From positions 1 through 64,000 of the forward strand of contig NZ_JAJKFK010000003.1 in NCBI RefSeq assembly GCF_021653975.1: a DNA stretch of 64,000 nucleotides. Direction: 5' to 3'. The position numbers were made by a program, and so were the translations under genes. This DNA is from Amycolatopsis sp. GM8 (lineage in GTDB: Bacteria > Actinomycetota > Actinomycetes > Mycobacteriales > Pseudonocardiaceae). Shown piece after piece: positions 9,763-16,882 of this stretch. The notes below the pieces were generated by a model. It did not search any database and had not been told where the DNA came from. It was given only the letters and a program-made list of their open reading frames with translations. The first letter of the stretch is position 1; every line of letters starts with the position of its first letter.

Positions 9763-11096
9763 CACGCCCCTCCCCGGTCCGGCAGCGGAAGCGGAATCGT
9801 CAGCAGCAACTGGATTCCGCCGATCCGGGACCGCCGGATCGACAGCGTCCCGCCCAGTTCCTCGGCGCGCGCCCGCATGTTCGCCAGCCCGCGGTGCGCG
9901 CCCGCGAGGTCCGTCGCCGAGGACAGCCGCAGCATCCGGCGCAGCGCCACCGGATCCCCGTCGCCATCGTCGCAAATGGACAGCCGGATCGACTCGGCGC
10001 GGTAGTCGAGCCTGATCCGGGCGCGCGCGGCGGTCGTGTGCAGCACCGTGTTGAACAGCGCCTCGCCGGTGATCCGCAACAGCGAATGCTCGGCCTCGCC
10101 AGGCAGCGGCACCGGCTCGCCGTGCACGGAAACGCTCACCTGCAGCGCCGTCGGCAGGTGCACTGTGGACAGTCGTTCGAGCAGCACCGGCAGCGAACCC
10201 GAGGGCTCGGCATCCGAATGGTGCAGCGCGTAGATCGCCGCACGCAGGCGTTCCACCGCGTGCCGCGTCAACTCCTTGGCCTCGACGAGCTTGCCGGCCA
10301 CCGCGCCATCCGACTCGGCCAGTTCCGCGCGGCAGATCTCGATCATCATGCCCGCCGAGAGCACATCCTGCGTGACGCTGTCGTGCAGTTCGCGCGCGAT
10401 CCGGTGCCGCTCGTCGTCCAGCGCCTGCCGCTGCATCGCCTCGAACAGCCTGCGCTGCGTCTCCTGCAGTTCGGCGTTGCGCGCGGCCAGGTCGCGGGCC
10501 TGCTGTTCGGCCGCCTCCGACAGCTGCTCGGTGCGGCCGCGCAGCCGCATCGTGGCGTGCACGAGGAACGAGTTGTGCAACGCGACCGCGGCCTGGTTCG
10601 CGAGCACCCGGAGAACCGCGAGGTCCGTGTCGGCCACGTCCATTCCCGGCGCGGGCCGCGCGGCGATCCCGCCGACCGGTTCGCAGTCCAGTGTCATCGG
10701 CACCCGCACGCCGGTCTCGGCCGGTTCGCCGGCCTCCCATGGTCTCGACCGCAACACGCGCAGGTGCGCGAGGGCGTCCGCGGGGAACAGCCGCTCGTCG
10801 TCGACGAGGGTGTCCCCCGCCAGCAACAGAAACCGCGGCCTGGCCGCACGCAGCGCGCCATCGGCGACCGCGAACAGCAGCCAGTCGGCCTGGACGTGTT
10901 CGGCCGCCGCCCGCACGACCGCCTCGACCAGCGCTCGCGGCCCCTCCCCCGTGCGCACGAGCGCCCGCGAGATCCGGTCCAGTGCCTCGACCGCGCGTTC
11001 CAGCCGGGCTGCGGTCCGCACGAATTCCGGATAGAAGGACCGCTTTCCCGAGCGCACGCCCGTCAGCGCACCCAGATCGTTGTCCGTCGCCGTCAC
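9759..11096 (-). CDS. mnoS: GAF sensor histidine kinase of alcohol metabolism
   Basis: A 445-residue cytoplasmic histidine kinase with no membrane segment. A GAF domain spans about 50-178, a coiled coil about 180-228, and the HisKA_3 dimerisation motif DERHRIARELHDS places the phosphorylated His at 238. The HATPase domain follows (GEALFNTVLHTTAARARIR; DDGDGDP; HRGLANMRARAEELGG); its N-box Asn is present. The GTG start at 11096 directly follows the TAG of the iron alcohol dehydrogenase, with no spacing, so kinase translation is coupled to it. Being soluble, it should sense an intracellular signal such as an alcohol, aldehyde or redox cofactor state. Overlaps the response regulator by four bases. 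Confidence 0.85.
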   Translation of the reverse strand: MTATDNDLGALTGVRSGKRSFYPEFVRTAARLERAVEALDRISRALVRTGEGPRALVEAVVRAAAEHVQADWLLFAVADGALRAARPRFLLLAGDTLVDDERLFPADALAHLRVLRSRPWEAGEPAETGVRVPMTLDCEPVGGIAARPAPGMDVADTDLAVLRVLANQAAVALHNSFLVHATMRLRGRTEQLSEAAEQQARDLAARNAELQETQRRLFEAMQRQALDDERHRIARELHDSVTQDVLSAGMMIEICRAELAESDGAVAGKLVEAKELTRHAVERLRAAIYALHHSDAEPSGSLPVLLERLSTVHLPTALQVSVSVHGEPVPLPGEAEHSLLRITGEALFNTVLHTTAARARIRLDYRAESIRLSICDDGDGDPVALRRMLRLSSATDLAGAHRGLANMRARAEELGGTLSIRRSRIGGIQLLLTIPLPLPDRGGAW

Positions 11097-12449
11097 CTAC
11101 AACGCCTGGCGGAACAGGGCCGCGACATCCGCCGCGCTCGCCTCCCGCGGGTTGGTCGCCAGGCACGCGTCCTGCAAGGTCGTGCGGGCCAGCGTGCCGA
11201 TGTCGGCCTCGGTGACACCGAGCGCGGAAAGGCCACGCGGCACGCCGACCGTGTCGGCCAGCTGACGCACCCGGCAGGCGAACGCCTCGGCCACCTCGGC
11301 CGCGGGCCGGCCCGTCACGTCGACGCCGGTCGCCGCGGCGAGCGGGACGAACCGCTCGGGATCGGTGGCCGCGTTGAACCGGATCGCGTGCGGCAGCAAC
11401 ACACCGTTCAGCACGCCGTGCGGTGCGTCGAGGAGTCCACCGACCTGGTGGCTCATCGCGTGCGTGATGCCCAGGATCGCGTTGGTGAAAGCCATCCCGG
11501 CCTCCAGCGCGCCCTGCGCCATCGCGATCCGCGGTTCCGCCGCCTTCGGATGGACCATCGTGCCCAGCAGGTTGCGGGTGATCAGCGTGGCCGCGTGCAG
11601 GGCGTGCTGGTCGGTCAGCGGGTTGTGCGCGCGGGAGACGAACGACTCGACCGCGTGGGTCAGCGCGTCGAGGCCGGTGGCGGCGTTCAGCTCGTCCGGC
11701 ATCGTGATGAGCAGGCGCGGATCGATGATCGAGATGTCCGGCACCAGCGTGCGGCTGATGATCGTGATCTTCGTGTGCTGGGTGGTATCCGTGATGACCG
11801 CGAACTGCGACACGTCCGCGCCGGTGCCGGACGTGGACGGCGCCATCACCAGCGGCGGGATGGGCTGCACGACGCGGTCCACCCCGGCGTAGCCGAGGAT
11901 CGTGCCGCCGTTGCCGGACAGGATCGCGACCCCCTTCGCCGCGTCGATGCAGGATCCGCCGCCCACCGCGATGATCACGTCCGCGCCGGCCGCCGCGTAC
12001 TGCTGGTAGGCGGCCTCGATCTCGTGGTCCTTGGGATTCGGGGTCACGCCGGAGAAGACGACCGGCCGCAGCCCGGCCAGCTGCAGGTGACTGTCCGCCT
12101 CGTCGACCCAGCCCGCCTCGATCAGACCGGGATCGCTGACCAGGAACGGCCTGCGGGCACCCACCCGCAGCGCGGCGTGCCCCAGCTCGGCCAGCGAACC
12201 CGGGCCGAACACCACCTCCGGTACATGGAACTTGGCCAGTCCGGCCGGCTCGGTCCCGGTCTTCGCGATACCCGGCCCGGTCAGCGTTTCACCTTGGTCG
12301 AGGACACGGCCCGGCACGGCACCCTCCCGCGGTTCGCGGTCCCCGCGGCGATGCGGCGACCGTGTCCACGGTACGTCAGGACGGTCGTCGACGAGAACCC
12401 CGCCGGGCACGGCGCCGGGCAGTTTCGGCAGGTCGGACAGTCGTGGCAT
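11097..12449 (-). CDS. Iron-containing alcohol dehydrogenase, 1,3-propanediol dehydrogenase type
   Basis: A 450-residue type III alcohol dehydrogenase. NAD-binding motif GGGSCIDAAKG and metal-ligand motifs LDALTHAVESF, GITHAMSHQVGG and DAPHGVLNG are present. The first 65 or so residues are an extra, proline- and arginine-rich segment before the usual start of the fold (PEVVFGPGS). The start ATG at 12449 follows a GAGGAG site seven bases upstream; longer readings enter the promoter palindrome. The stop TAG abuts the kinase start, making alcohol dehydrogenase, kinase and regulator one operon, so the regulators and a target are co-transcribed. Propanediol specificity is suggested by the parallel mycobacterial locus, not by sequence alone. 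Confidence 0.87.
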   Translation of the reverse strand: MPRLSDLPKLPGAVPGGVLVDDRPDVPWTRSPHRRGDREPREGAVPGRVLDQGETLTGPGIAKTGTEPAGLAKFHVPEVVFGPGSLAELGHAALRVGARRPFLVSDPGLIEAGWVDEADSHLQLAGLRPVVFSGVTPNPKDHEIEAAYQQYAAAGADVIIAVGGGSCIDAAKGVAILSGNGGTILGYAGVDRVVQPIPPLVMAPSTSGTGADVSQFAVITDTTQHTKITIISRTLVPDISIIDPRLLITMPDELNAATGLDALTHAVESFVSRAHNPLTDQHALHAATLITRNLLGTMVHPKAAEPRIAMAQGALEAGMAFTNAILGITHAMSHQVGGLLDAPHGVLNGVLLPHAIRFNAATDPERFVPLAAATGVDVTGRPAAEVAEAFACRVRQLADTVGVPRGLSALGVTEADIGTLARTTLQDACLATNPREASAADVAALFRQAL

Positions 12450-12525
12450 CGGGCGCTCCTCGTCGTGCGACCGCCTCGACGCTACCGCCATGGTGACGGC
12501 CCGCCTACCGTCCGCCTGGCCCACC

Positions 12526-12548
12526 GGCACCTACCCGATCGGAGAGGT
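12526..12548. promoter_or_regulatory. Palindromic operator candidate, second full copy
   Basis: ACCTACCCGATCGGAGAGGT (12529-12548) preceded by GGC matches the mno upstream palindrome at 4110-4131 in the core CCGATCGG and in both outer arms (GGCACCT and AGG). It lies between divergent genes, 77 bases from the iron alcohol dehydrogenase start and 115 from the exchanger start, so it could control both. Confidence 0.6.
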
Positions 12549-12662
12549 CCCCGGCCGCGGCCGGGTGGCCGAACCGGAACAGCCGTGAGACGATCGAATA
12601 CCGGGGGCAGCGAACTCAGCACGGACCTTTTTCGGCCATTCTCGGAAAGAGAAGTCAGTGCC

Positions 12663-13718
12663 ATGTCGATACTGATTTTCATCGCTGGTGCGGTACTGCT
12701 GATCTACAGCGCGCAGAAGCTGATCATCTATCTCGTCGGCGCCGCCGCCGGCCTGCGAATCTCGATATTCCTGCTCGCGATCGTCTTCACCGGAATCGAA
12801 TTCGACGACGTCGCGCTCGGTGTCGCACTGAACATGGAGGATCTCAGCGACGTCGCCCTCGGCACCGTTTTCGGGACGGCGATCTCGATGATCGGCATAG
12901 TGCTCGCGCTCGCCGCGATCATTTCTCCGACGAAAGTGAACGTCCCGCGCCCGTACATCGCGCTGTTCGCCGCCGCGCCGCTCGTGCTGATCCCCTTCGT
13001 CGTCTTCGGGCCGCTCACCCCGCTCTACGGCGCGCTGCTCGTAATCCTGTTCGTGCTGTTCGTCGGTTACGTGGCCAAGCGAGAGCTCAAACGGAGCACC
13101 CCGGTCTTCCGCAATGCGGAGATACTCGAAAAACTGGAGGTCGGTGGAGGTTCCGGCGGAACCGGGAGCCACAGCGTCCCCGACCCGCCCACCGACCGGC
13201 CACCATTCGTCGTCACGATGCCGTTCACCAAAGGACGCCCGATTCCGGGCTGGGCCTCGATCGGACTCGCTGTCGTCGCGCTCGCCGGTCTCGTCGCCGG
13301 CGCCGCCATCATGACGTTCGGCACGAAAGGCGCGCTGGAGGATTACCACATTCAGGGAGCATTGTTCGGCGCCACCATCGTCACCCTCGTGCTCTCCCTC
13401 GAGGACATAATCCTGACCGTCGAACCCACCCGGAAAGGCGCGCCGGAAATCGGAGTCGGGAACGTCATCGGCAGCGTCGTGTTCGGCGTTACCGCGAAGC
13501 TCGGCATCATCCTGCTCGCAGGCGGCAGCATCGTCATCGGCGAAGACGTGCTGTCCTGGCACCTCCCGGTTCTCGTCGGCATGACCGGCCTCGCGGCGTA
13601 CATGCTCTACACCCGCCGGCTGCGGCGCTGGCACGGGTTCGTACTGCTCGCGCTCTACATCGCCTACTGGGTCCTCAGCTTCGCCGTCTTCGGGGGCGCA
13701 CCGGTCGAAACGGACTGA
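12663..13718 (+). CDS. Sodium/calcium exchanger-family membrane protein (divergent)
   Basis: A 351-residue integral membrane protein with about ten hydrophobic segments in two halves around a soluble loop (about 140-195). Each half has a repeat like the CaCA alpha repeat: FTGIEFDDVALGVALN... ALGTVFGTAISMIGI in the first and VTLVLSLEDIILTVEP... GVGNVIGSVVFGVTAKLGI in the second. The usual GTSxPE signatures are replaced by GIEFDD and VLSLED, so the ion specificity is uncertain. CaCA proteins exchange Ca2+ or other cations for Na+ or H+. Neighbouring PQQ alcohol dehydrogenase needs Ca2+ or a lanthanide, so a cation-handling role for it is an attractive inference. The ATG at 12663 was chosen because upstream sequence reads through the promoter region. 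Confidence 0.7.
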   Translation: MSILIFIAGAVLLIYSAQKLIIYLVGAAAGLRISIFLLAIVFTGIEFDDVALGVALNMEDLSDVALGTVFGTAISMIGIVLALAAIISPTKVNVPRPYIALFAAAPLVLIPFVVFGPLTPLYGALLVILFVLFVGYVAKRELKRSTPVFRNAEILEKLEVGGGSGGTGSHSVPDPPTDRPPFVVTMPFTKGRPIPGWASIGLAVVALAGLVAGAAIMTFGTKGALEDYHIQGALFGATIVTLVLSLEDIILTVEPTRKGAPEIGVGNVIGSVVFGVTAKLGIILLAGGSIVIGEDVLSWHLPVLVGMTGLAAYMLYTRRLRRWHGFVLLALYIAYWVLSFAVFGGAPVETD

Positions 13719-14797
13719 GCCCGGTGCGGGCGAGGGATCAGCGGACGATCGCCGGTCCGCGAGTCCGCGTTGGCGGCCTCGACCGCCTGGCTGACCAGGC
13801 TGTGGTCGGGCGACAGGTGACAAACCGGATCCGTGCGGGCGGCGTCGCCGGTCAGCTGGAACGCCTGGCAGCGGCACCCGCCGAAGTCCAGCTCTCGGCG
13901 GTCACAGCTCCGGCAGGGTTCCGGCATCCAGTCCGTGCCCCGGAACGCGGTCATCACCGGGGCCTCGGCCCAGATCCGGTCGAGCGGGTCCTCGCGCACG
14001 CTGGCCCGCGGCAACGGCAGGGACTGGGCGGCCGGACAGGGCAGGACGTCGCCATTCGGCGTCACGGTCAGTTGCCGGGCGGCCCAGCCGCCCATACAGG
14101 GCTTCGGGTACCGGCTGTAGTAGTCGGGGAGGACGTAGATGATCTCCATGCGGTCCCGCAGCCGGTTCCGGGCGGCCCGCACGACGACCTCGGCCGCGTC
14201 GAGCTGAGCCCGGCTCGGGAGCAGCGCGGCACGGTTGCGCCACGCCCAGCCGTAGTACTGGGTGTTGGCCAGCTCCACCCGGTCGGCCCCGACCTGCTCG
14301 GCCAGCGCGAGCACGTCGGCGACGCGGTCGATGTTCTGCCGGTGCAGCACCACGTTCACGGTGAGCGGCCAGCCCAGCGCCTTCACCACGCGCATGGCCT
14401 CGATCTTGCGGTGGAACGACGGGGTCCCGGCGATCCGGTCGGACAGGGCGGGCTCGTCGGCCTGGATGCTGACCTGCACGTGATCCAGCCCGGCTGCCCG
14501 CAGTTGCTCGGCTTTCGCACGGGACAGCCCGAACGCGCTGGTGACGAGGTTGGTGTAAAGGCCGAGATCGTGCGCCTGCGCCACGATCTCGGCGAGGTCG
14601 CGGCGCGCCAGCGGTTCCCCACCGGACAGGTGGCATTGCAGCACCCCGAGATCGCGGGCCTCGCGCAGCACCCGCCGCCACTCGCCGGTGTCCAGCTCGT
14701 CGGCGTAGTCCCCCAGGTTCAGCGGGTTCGAGCAGTACGGGCAGGCCAGCGGGCAGCGGTAGGTGAGCTCGGCCAGCAACCCGAAGGGGCTATCCAT
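13664..14797 (-). CDS. pqqE: PQQ biosynthesis radical SAM enzyme PqqE
   Basis: A 377-residue radical SAM/SPASM enzyme that makes the Glu-Tyr carbon-carbon link in PqqA, the first PQQ step, in complex with PqqD. The SAM cluster motif CPLACPYC is at residues 15-22; the GGEP motif and the SPASM cysteines (CMGGW, CPAAQ, CRSCDRRELDFGGCRC, DPVCH) are all there. The ATG at 14797 lies inside pqqD, overlapping its end by eight bases. The last 18 codons run tail-to-tail over the end of the exchanger gene (55-base overlap), so the C-terminal tail is likely dispensable. Last gene of the PQQ operon. Confidence 0.95.
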   Translation of the reverse strand: MDSPFGLLAELTYRCPLACPYCSNPLNLGDYADELDTGEWRRVLREARDLGVLQCHLSGGEPLARRDLAEIVAQAHDLGLYTNLVTSAFGLSRAKAEQLRAAGLDHVQVSIQADEPALSDRIAGTPSFHRKIEAMRVVKALGWPLTVNVVLHRQNIDRVADVLALAEQVGADRVELANTQYYGWAWRNRAALLPSRAQLDAAEVVVRAARNRLRDRMEIIYVLPDYYSRYPKPCMGGWAARQLTVTPNGDVLPCPAAQSLPLPRASVREDPLDRIWAEAPVMTAFRGTDWMPEPCRSCDRRELDFGGCRCQAFQLTGDAARTDPVCHLSPDHSLVSQAVEAANADSRTGDRPLIPRPHRAQSVSTGAPPKTAKLRTQ

Positions 14798-15083
14798 CGG
14801 TGATCTCCACGCAGCGCCGGGCCACGAGCCCGGTCAGGAACCGCCGCACTTCGTCATCGGGGACGTCCCGGTAGCGCCTGCGCAGCTCGGTCTCGATCTC
14901 GGCCACGGTGCGCCGCCCGTCGCACAGTTCGAGGATGGCCGCGCCGCTGCCGCGCAGCACCACCACCGTCTCGGGGTGCAGCAGGATGTGCCGCTGCCGC
15001 GCCTCGCTGAACGTCAGGCGGACATGCCGCGCCAGCCGGGGACGGTCTGATGTGGACACTTCACGCCGGGTCTTCGAGTCCAT
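14790..15083 (-). CDS. pqqD: PQQ peptide chaperone PqqD
   Basis: A 97-residue RiPP recognition protein that binds PqqA and presents it to PqqE. Family features seen: RHVRLTFSEARQRHILLHPE near the start, LNxxxxxIL-type segment GAAILELCDGRRTVAEIETEL, and the C-terminal helix DEVRRFLTGLVARRCVEI. The ATG at 15083 has GGAG eight bases upstream; a GTG at 15092 overlapping the pqqC stop lacks room for a site. Only five bases separate it from pqqC and it overlaps pqqE by eight, so expression is coupled. Confidence 0.93.
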   Translation of the reverse strand: MDSKTRREVSTSDRPRLARHVRLTFSEARQRHILLHPETVVVLRGSGAAILELCDGRRTVAEIETELRRRYRDVPDDEVRRFLTGLVARRCVEITDG

Positions 15084-15088
15084 TGTGG

Positions 15089-15775
15089 TCACTCCGGGTA
15101 GGCCTGGTCGATGGCGTCCATCAGGCTCCACAGGACATCGCACTTGAACGACAACGCGTCAACGGCGCGGGCCTGGGACTCGGCGGAGAGGCAGTGCGCG
15201 GTGACCACTTCGAGTGCGTGCTCGCAGTCGCGGGGAGCCTGCTCGAGGCGGGCGCGGAAGTAGGCGAGGCCCTCGGGGTCGATCCACGGATACCACCGCT
15301 CGAAGGCGGCCAGCCGCCGGGCCATCAGGTCAGGGGCGAACAGTTCGGTGAGCGACGACGCCACCGCCTCCACCCACGGCCGGGTCCGGGCGAAGTTCAC
15401 ATAGGCATCCACAGCGAACCGGACGCCGGGGACCAGATGCCGGTGATCCCGGACCTCCTCGCGGGTCAGGCCGGTGGCCTCGCCCAGACGCAACCACGCC
15501 TCGATGCCGCCCTCGCCCGCGACGGCGCCGTCGTGGTCGGCGATCCGGCGGATCCAGCGGCGGCGGACCTCGACGTCGGGACAGTTGGAGAGGATCGCCG
15601 CGTCCTTGCGGGGAATGTTCTCCTGATAATAGAAGCGATTGGCCACCCAGCCCCGGATCTGTCCCGGACCGAGCCGGCCCGCGTTCATCCGGACGTGAAA
15701 CGGGTGCGCGTCGTGGTAGCGCCGCGAGTGGGCGCGCAACGCCTCGACGAAGTCGTCTGTGACCGTCGTTGTCAC
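15089..15775 (-). CDS. pqqC: Pyrroloquinoline-quinone synthase PqqC
   Basis: A 228-residue cofactor-free oxidase that performs the last ring closure and oxidation to give PQQ. Typical sequence: [37 protein letters not shown], the RIADHDG loop, and [16 protein letters not shown]. Length matches the family (about 230-250). The GTG start at 15775 is three bases after the pqqB stop, with its ribosome binding site (GGAGGTGTAA) inside the end of pqqB. Operon position pqqB-C-D-E is canonical. Confidence 0.95.
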   Translation of the reverse strand: MTTTVTDDFVEALRAHSRRYHDAHPFHVRMNAGRLGPGQIRGWVANRFYYQENIPRKDAAILSNCPDVEVRRRWIRRIADHDGAVAGEGGIEAWLRLGEATGLTREEVRDHRHLVPGVRFAVDAYVNFARTRPWVEAVASSLTELFAPDLMARRLAAFERWYPWIDPEGLAYFRARLEQAPRDCEHALEVVTAHCLSAESQARAVDALSFKCDVLWSLMDAIDQAYPE

Positions 15776-15778
15776 GGC

Positions 15779-16666
15779 TTACACCTCCACCTCGAGACCG
15801 TCCATGGCCACCTCCATGCCGCTGTCCTCGACGGCGCGCCGCTCGGGCGTGCCGCCGAGGAGGATCGGGTTGGTGTTGTTCATGTGCACGAAAATCGTCC
15901 GGCGCACGGCCAGCGACGGGAGCTGGGCCAGGCTGCCGTCCGGGCCGTCGATCGGGAGGTGGCCCATGTCCCGAGACGTCTTCCCGGCCAGGCCGAGCCG
16001 GATGAGTTCGTCGTCGTGCCAACAGGTTCCGTCGATCAACAGGCAGCCGCAGCCCTCGATCTCCGCCCGCACCGGCGGCGTCAGCTCCTGCACCGCCGGT
16101 AAGTACACCAGCGTCCCGCCAGCTTTGTCGGTCAGCCGGTAGCCGACGACACGACCGTGGTCCGGCCCCGACCCGAACCGGGCGCGTTTGGTGGTGGGCA
16201 CGTCGAACGCCCGGCAGGACAGCCCTTCTGCCAAGGACATCTCCGCGCCGGGGTCCACAGCCCGCCACTCGACCGGGCAGTAGCGCTCCAATGTGCGGAG
16301 CAACCCCGAGCCGTCGGACAGCGTTTTGTGCGCCGCGGGCGTGGCGTAGACCGTCAAGGCGCGGGCCTCGCGCAGCAACAGCAGGCCCAGCGTGTGGTCC
16401 AACTCGGCGTCGGTGAGCAGGATCGCCTCCACCGGCGTGGTCCGGTCACCGTCGCGCGGGTGCAGGCCGGGGAAGGCCTCGATCTGGGTGCGGACGTCGG
16501 GCGAAGCGTTGAGCAGGAACCACCGGTGCCGGTCGGCACTGACGGCGATCGACGACTGCGTGCGCGCCAGGCCATCGCCGGCGCGGACCGCGGTGCACAC
16601 CGGGCAGCCGCAATTCCACTGCGGCGAGCCGCCCCCCGCCGCCGAACCCAGCACACGCACCAACAT
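15779..16666 (-). CDS. pqqB: PQQ biosynthesis metallo-hydrolase-like protein PqqB
   Basis: A 295-residue metallo-beta-lactamase-fold protein of the PqqB family, implicated in hydroxylation of the released Glu-Tyr dipeptide. It opens with the characteristic VLGSAAGGGSPQWNCGCPVC and contains LLTDAELDHTLGLLLLRE and FVHMNNTNPIL, all diagnostic of PqqB. The ATG at 16666 follows GGAGGG by nine bases; longer in-frame readings cross the pqqA gene and hairpin. A 14-bp hairpin sits between pqqA and pqqB. Confidence 0.95.
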   Translation of the reverse strand: MLVRVLGSAAGGGSPQWNCGCPVCTAVRAGDGLARTQSSIAVSADRHRWFLLNASPDVRTQIEAFPGLHPRDGDRTTPVEAILLTDAELDHTLGLLLLREARALTVYATPAAHKTLSDGSGLLRTLERYCPVEWRAVDPGAEMSLAEGLSCRAFDVPTTKRARFGSGPDHGRVVGYRLTDKAGGTLVYLPAVQELTPPVRAEIEGCGCLLIDGTCWHDDELIRLGLAGKTSRDMGHLPIDGPDGSLAQLPSLAVRRTIFVHMNNTNPILLGGTPERRAVEDSGMEVAMDGLEVEV

Positions 16667-16701
16667 CGTCGCGTTCCCTCCGTCGTCGCTCTGGGCCGTC
16701 G

Positions 16702-16733
16702 GAGGGCGCCGGACCCGAAGGTCTGGCGCCCTC
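16702..16733 (-). terminator. Hairpin between pqqA and pqqB, likely attenuator
   Basis: Arms 16702-16715 and 16720-16733 pair over 14 bp with one G-T wobble; on the transcribed strand the loop is TTCG, a very stable tetraloop. There is no T-run after it in the operon direction. Such a structure after pqqA would protect or terminate part of the transcript and give much more precursor peptide than enzyme. Confidence 0.65.
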
Positions 16734-16743
16734 TTCCCGCCGG

Positions 16744-16839
16744 CTAGTCCTCCAACTGAGCGACGTACATGGTCACCTCGGGTGCGACTCCGATCTCGTC
16801 GAACTCGGGCGTCTCCCACACAGCGAGCTCGGACTCCAT
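16744..16839 (-). CDS. pqqA: PQQ precursor peptide PqqA
   Basis: A 31-codon gene encoding the ribosomally made precursor of PQQ. The conserved core APEVTMYVAQ gives the Glu21 and Tyr25 pair (spacing E-x3-Y) that PqqE links; the leader MESELAVWETPEFDEIGV is acidic. The ATG at 16839 is preceded by an excellent ribosome binding site (GAGAGGAGGT, six bases away), as expected for a highly expressed peptide. It lies 43 bases after the PQQ dehydrogenase stop and before pqqB, in the same operon. The gene is short and easily missed by automatic annotation. Confidence 0.95.
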   Translation of the reverse strand: MESELAVWETPEFDEIGVAPEVTMYVAQLED

Positions 16840-16882
16840 GGATTCACCTCCTCTCAGGCCGAATTGCCGCCGAGCGCGATGC

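Noticed and set aside
9115-11166. A 683-codon minus-strand frame merging kinase and response regulator
   Set aside because: The first two thirds are the kinase gene in the wrong frame; only residues from 9762 onward form a response regulator, and the kinase has its own frame ending in an overlapping stop.
9894-13718. A 1274-codon open frame on the plus strand
   Set aside because: Only the last 351 codons (from 12663) encode a membrane protein; the rest is the antisense of the kinase and alcohol dehydrogenase genes with Arg/Pro/Gly-rich, low-complexity translation.
12531-13877. A 448-codon frame antisense to the exchanger
   Set aside because: Asp/Glu/Arg-rich translation typical of the reverse of membrane codons; the plus strand has hydrophobic segments and alpha repeats.
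16667-16819. A longer start for pqqB at 16819
   Set aside because: The extension runs through pqqA and the hairpin; MLVRVLGSAAGGG with a good ribosome binding site is the family start.
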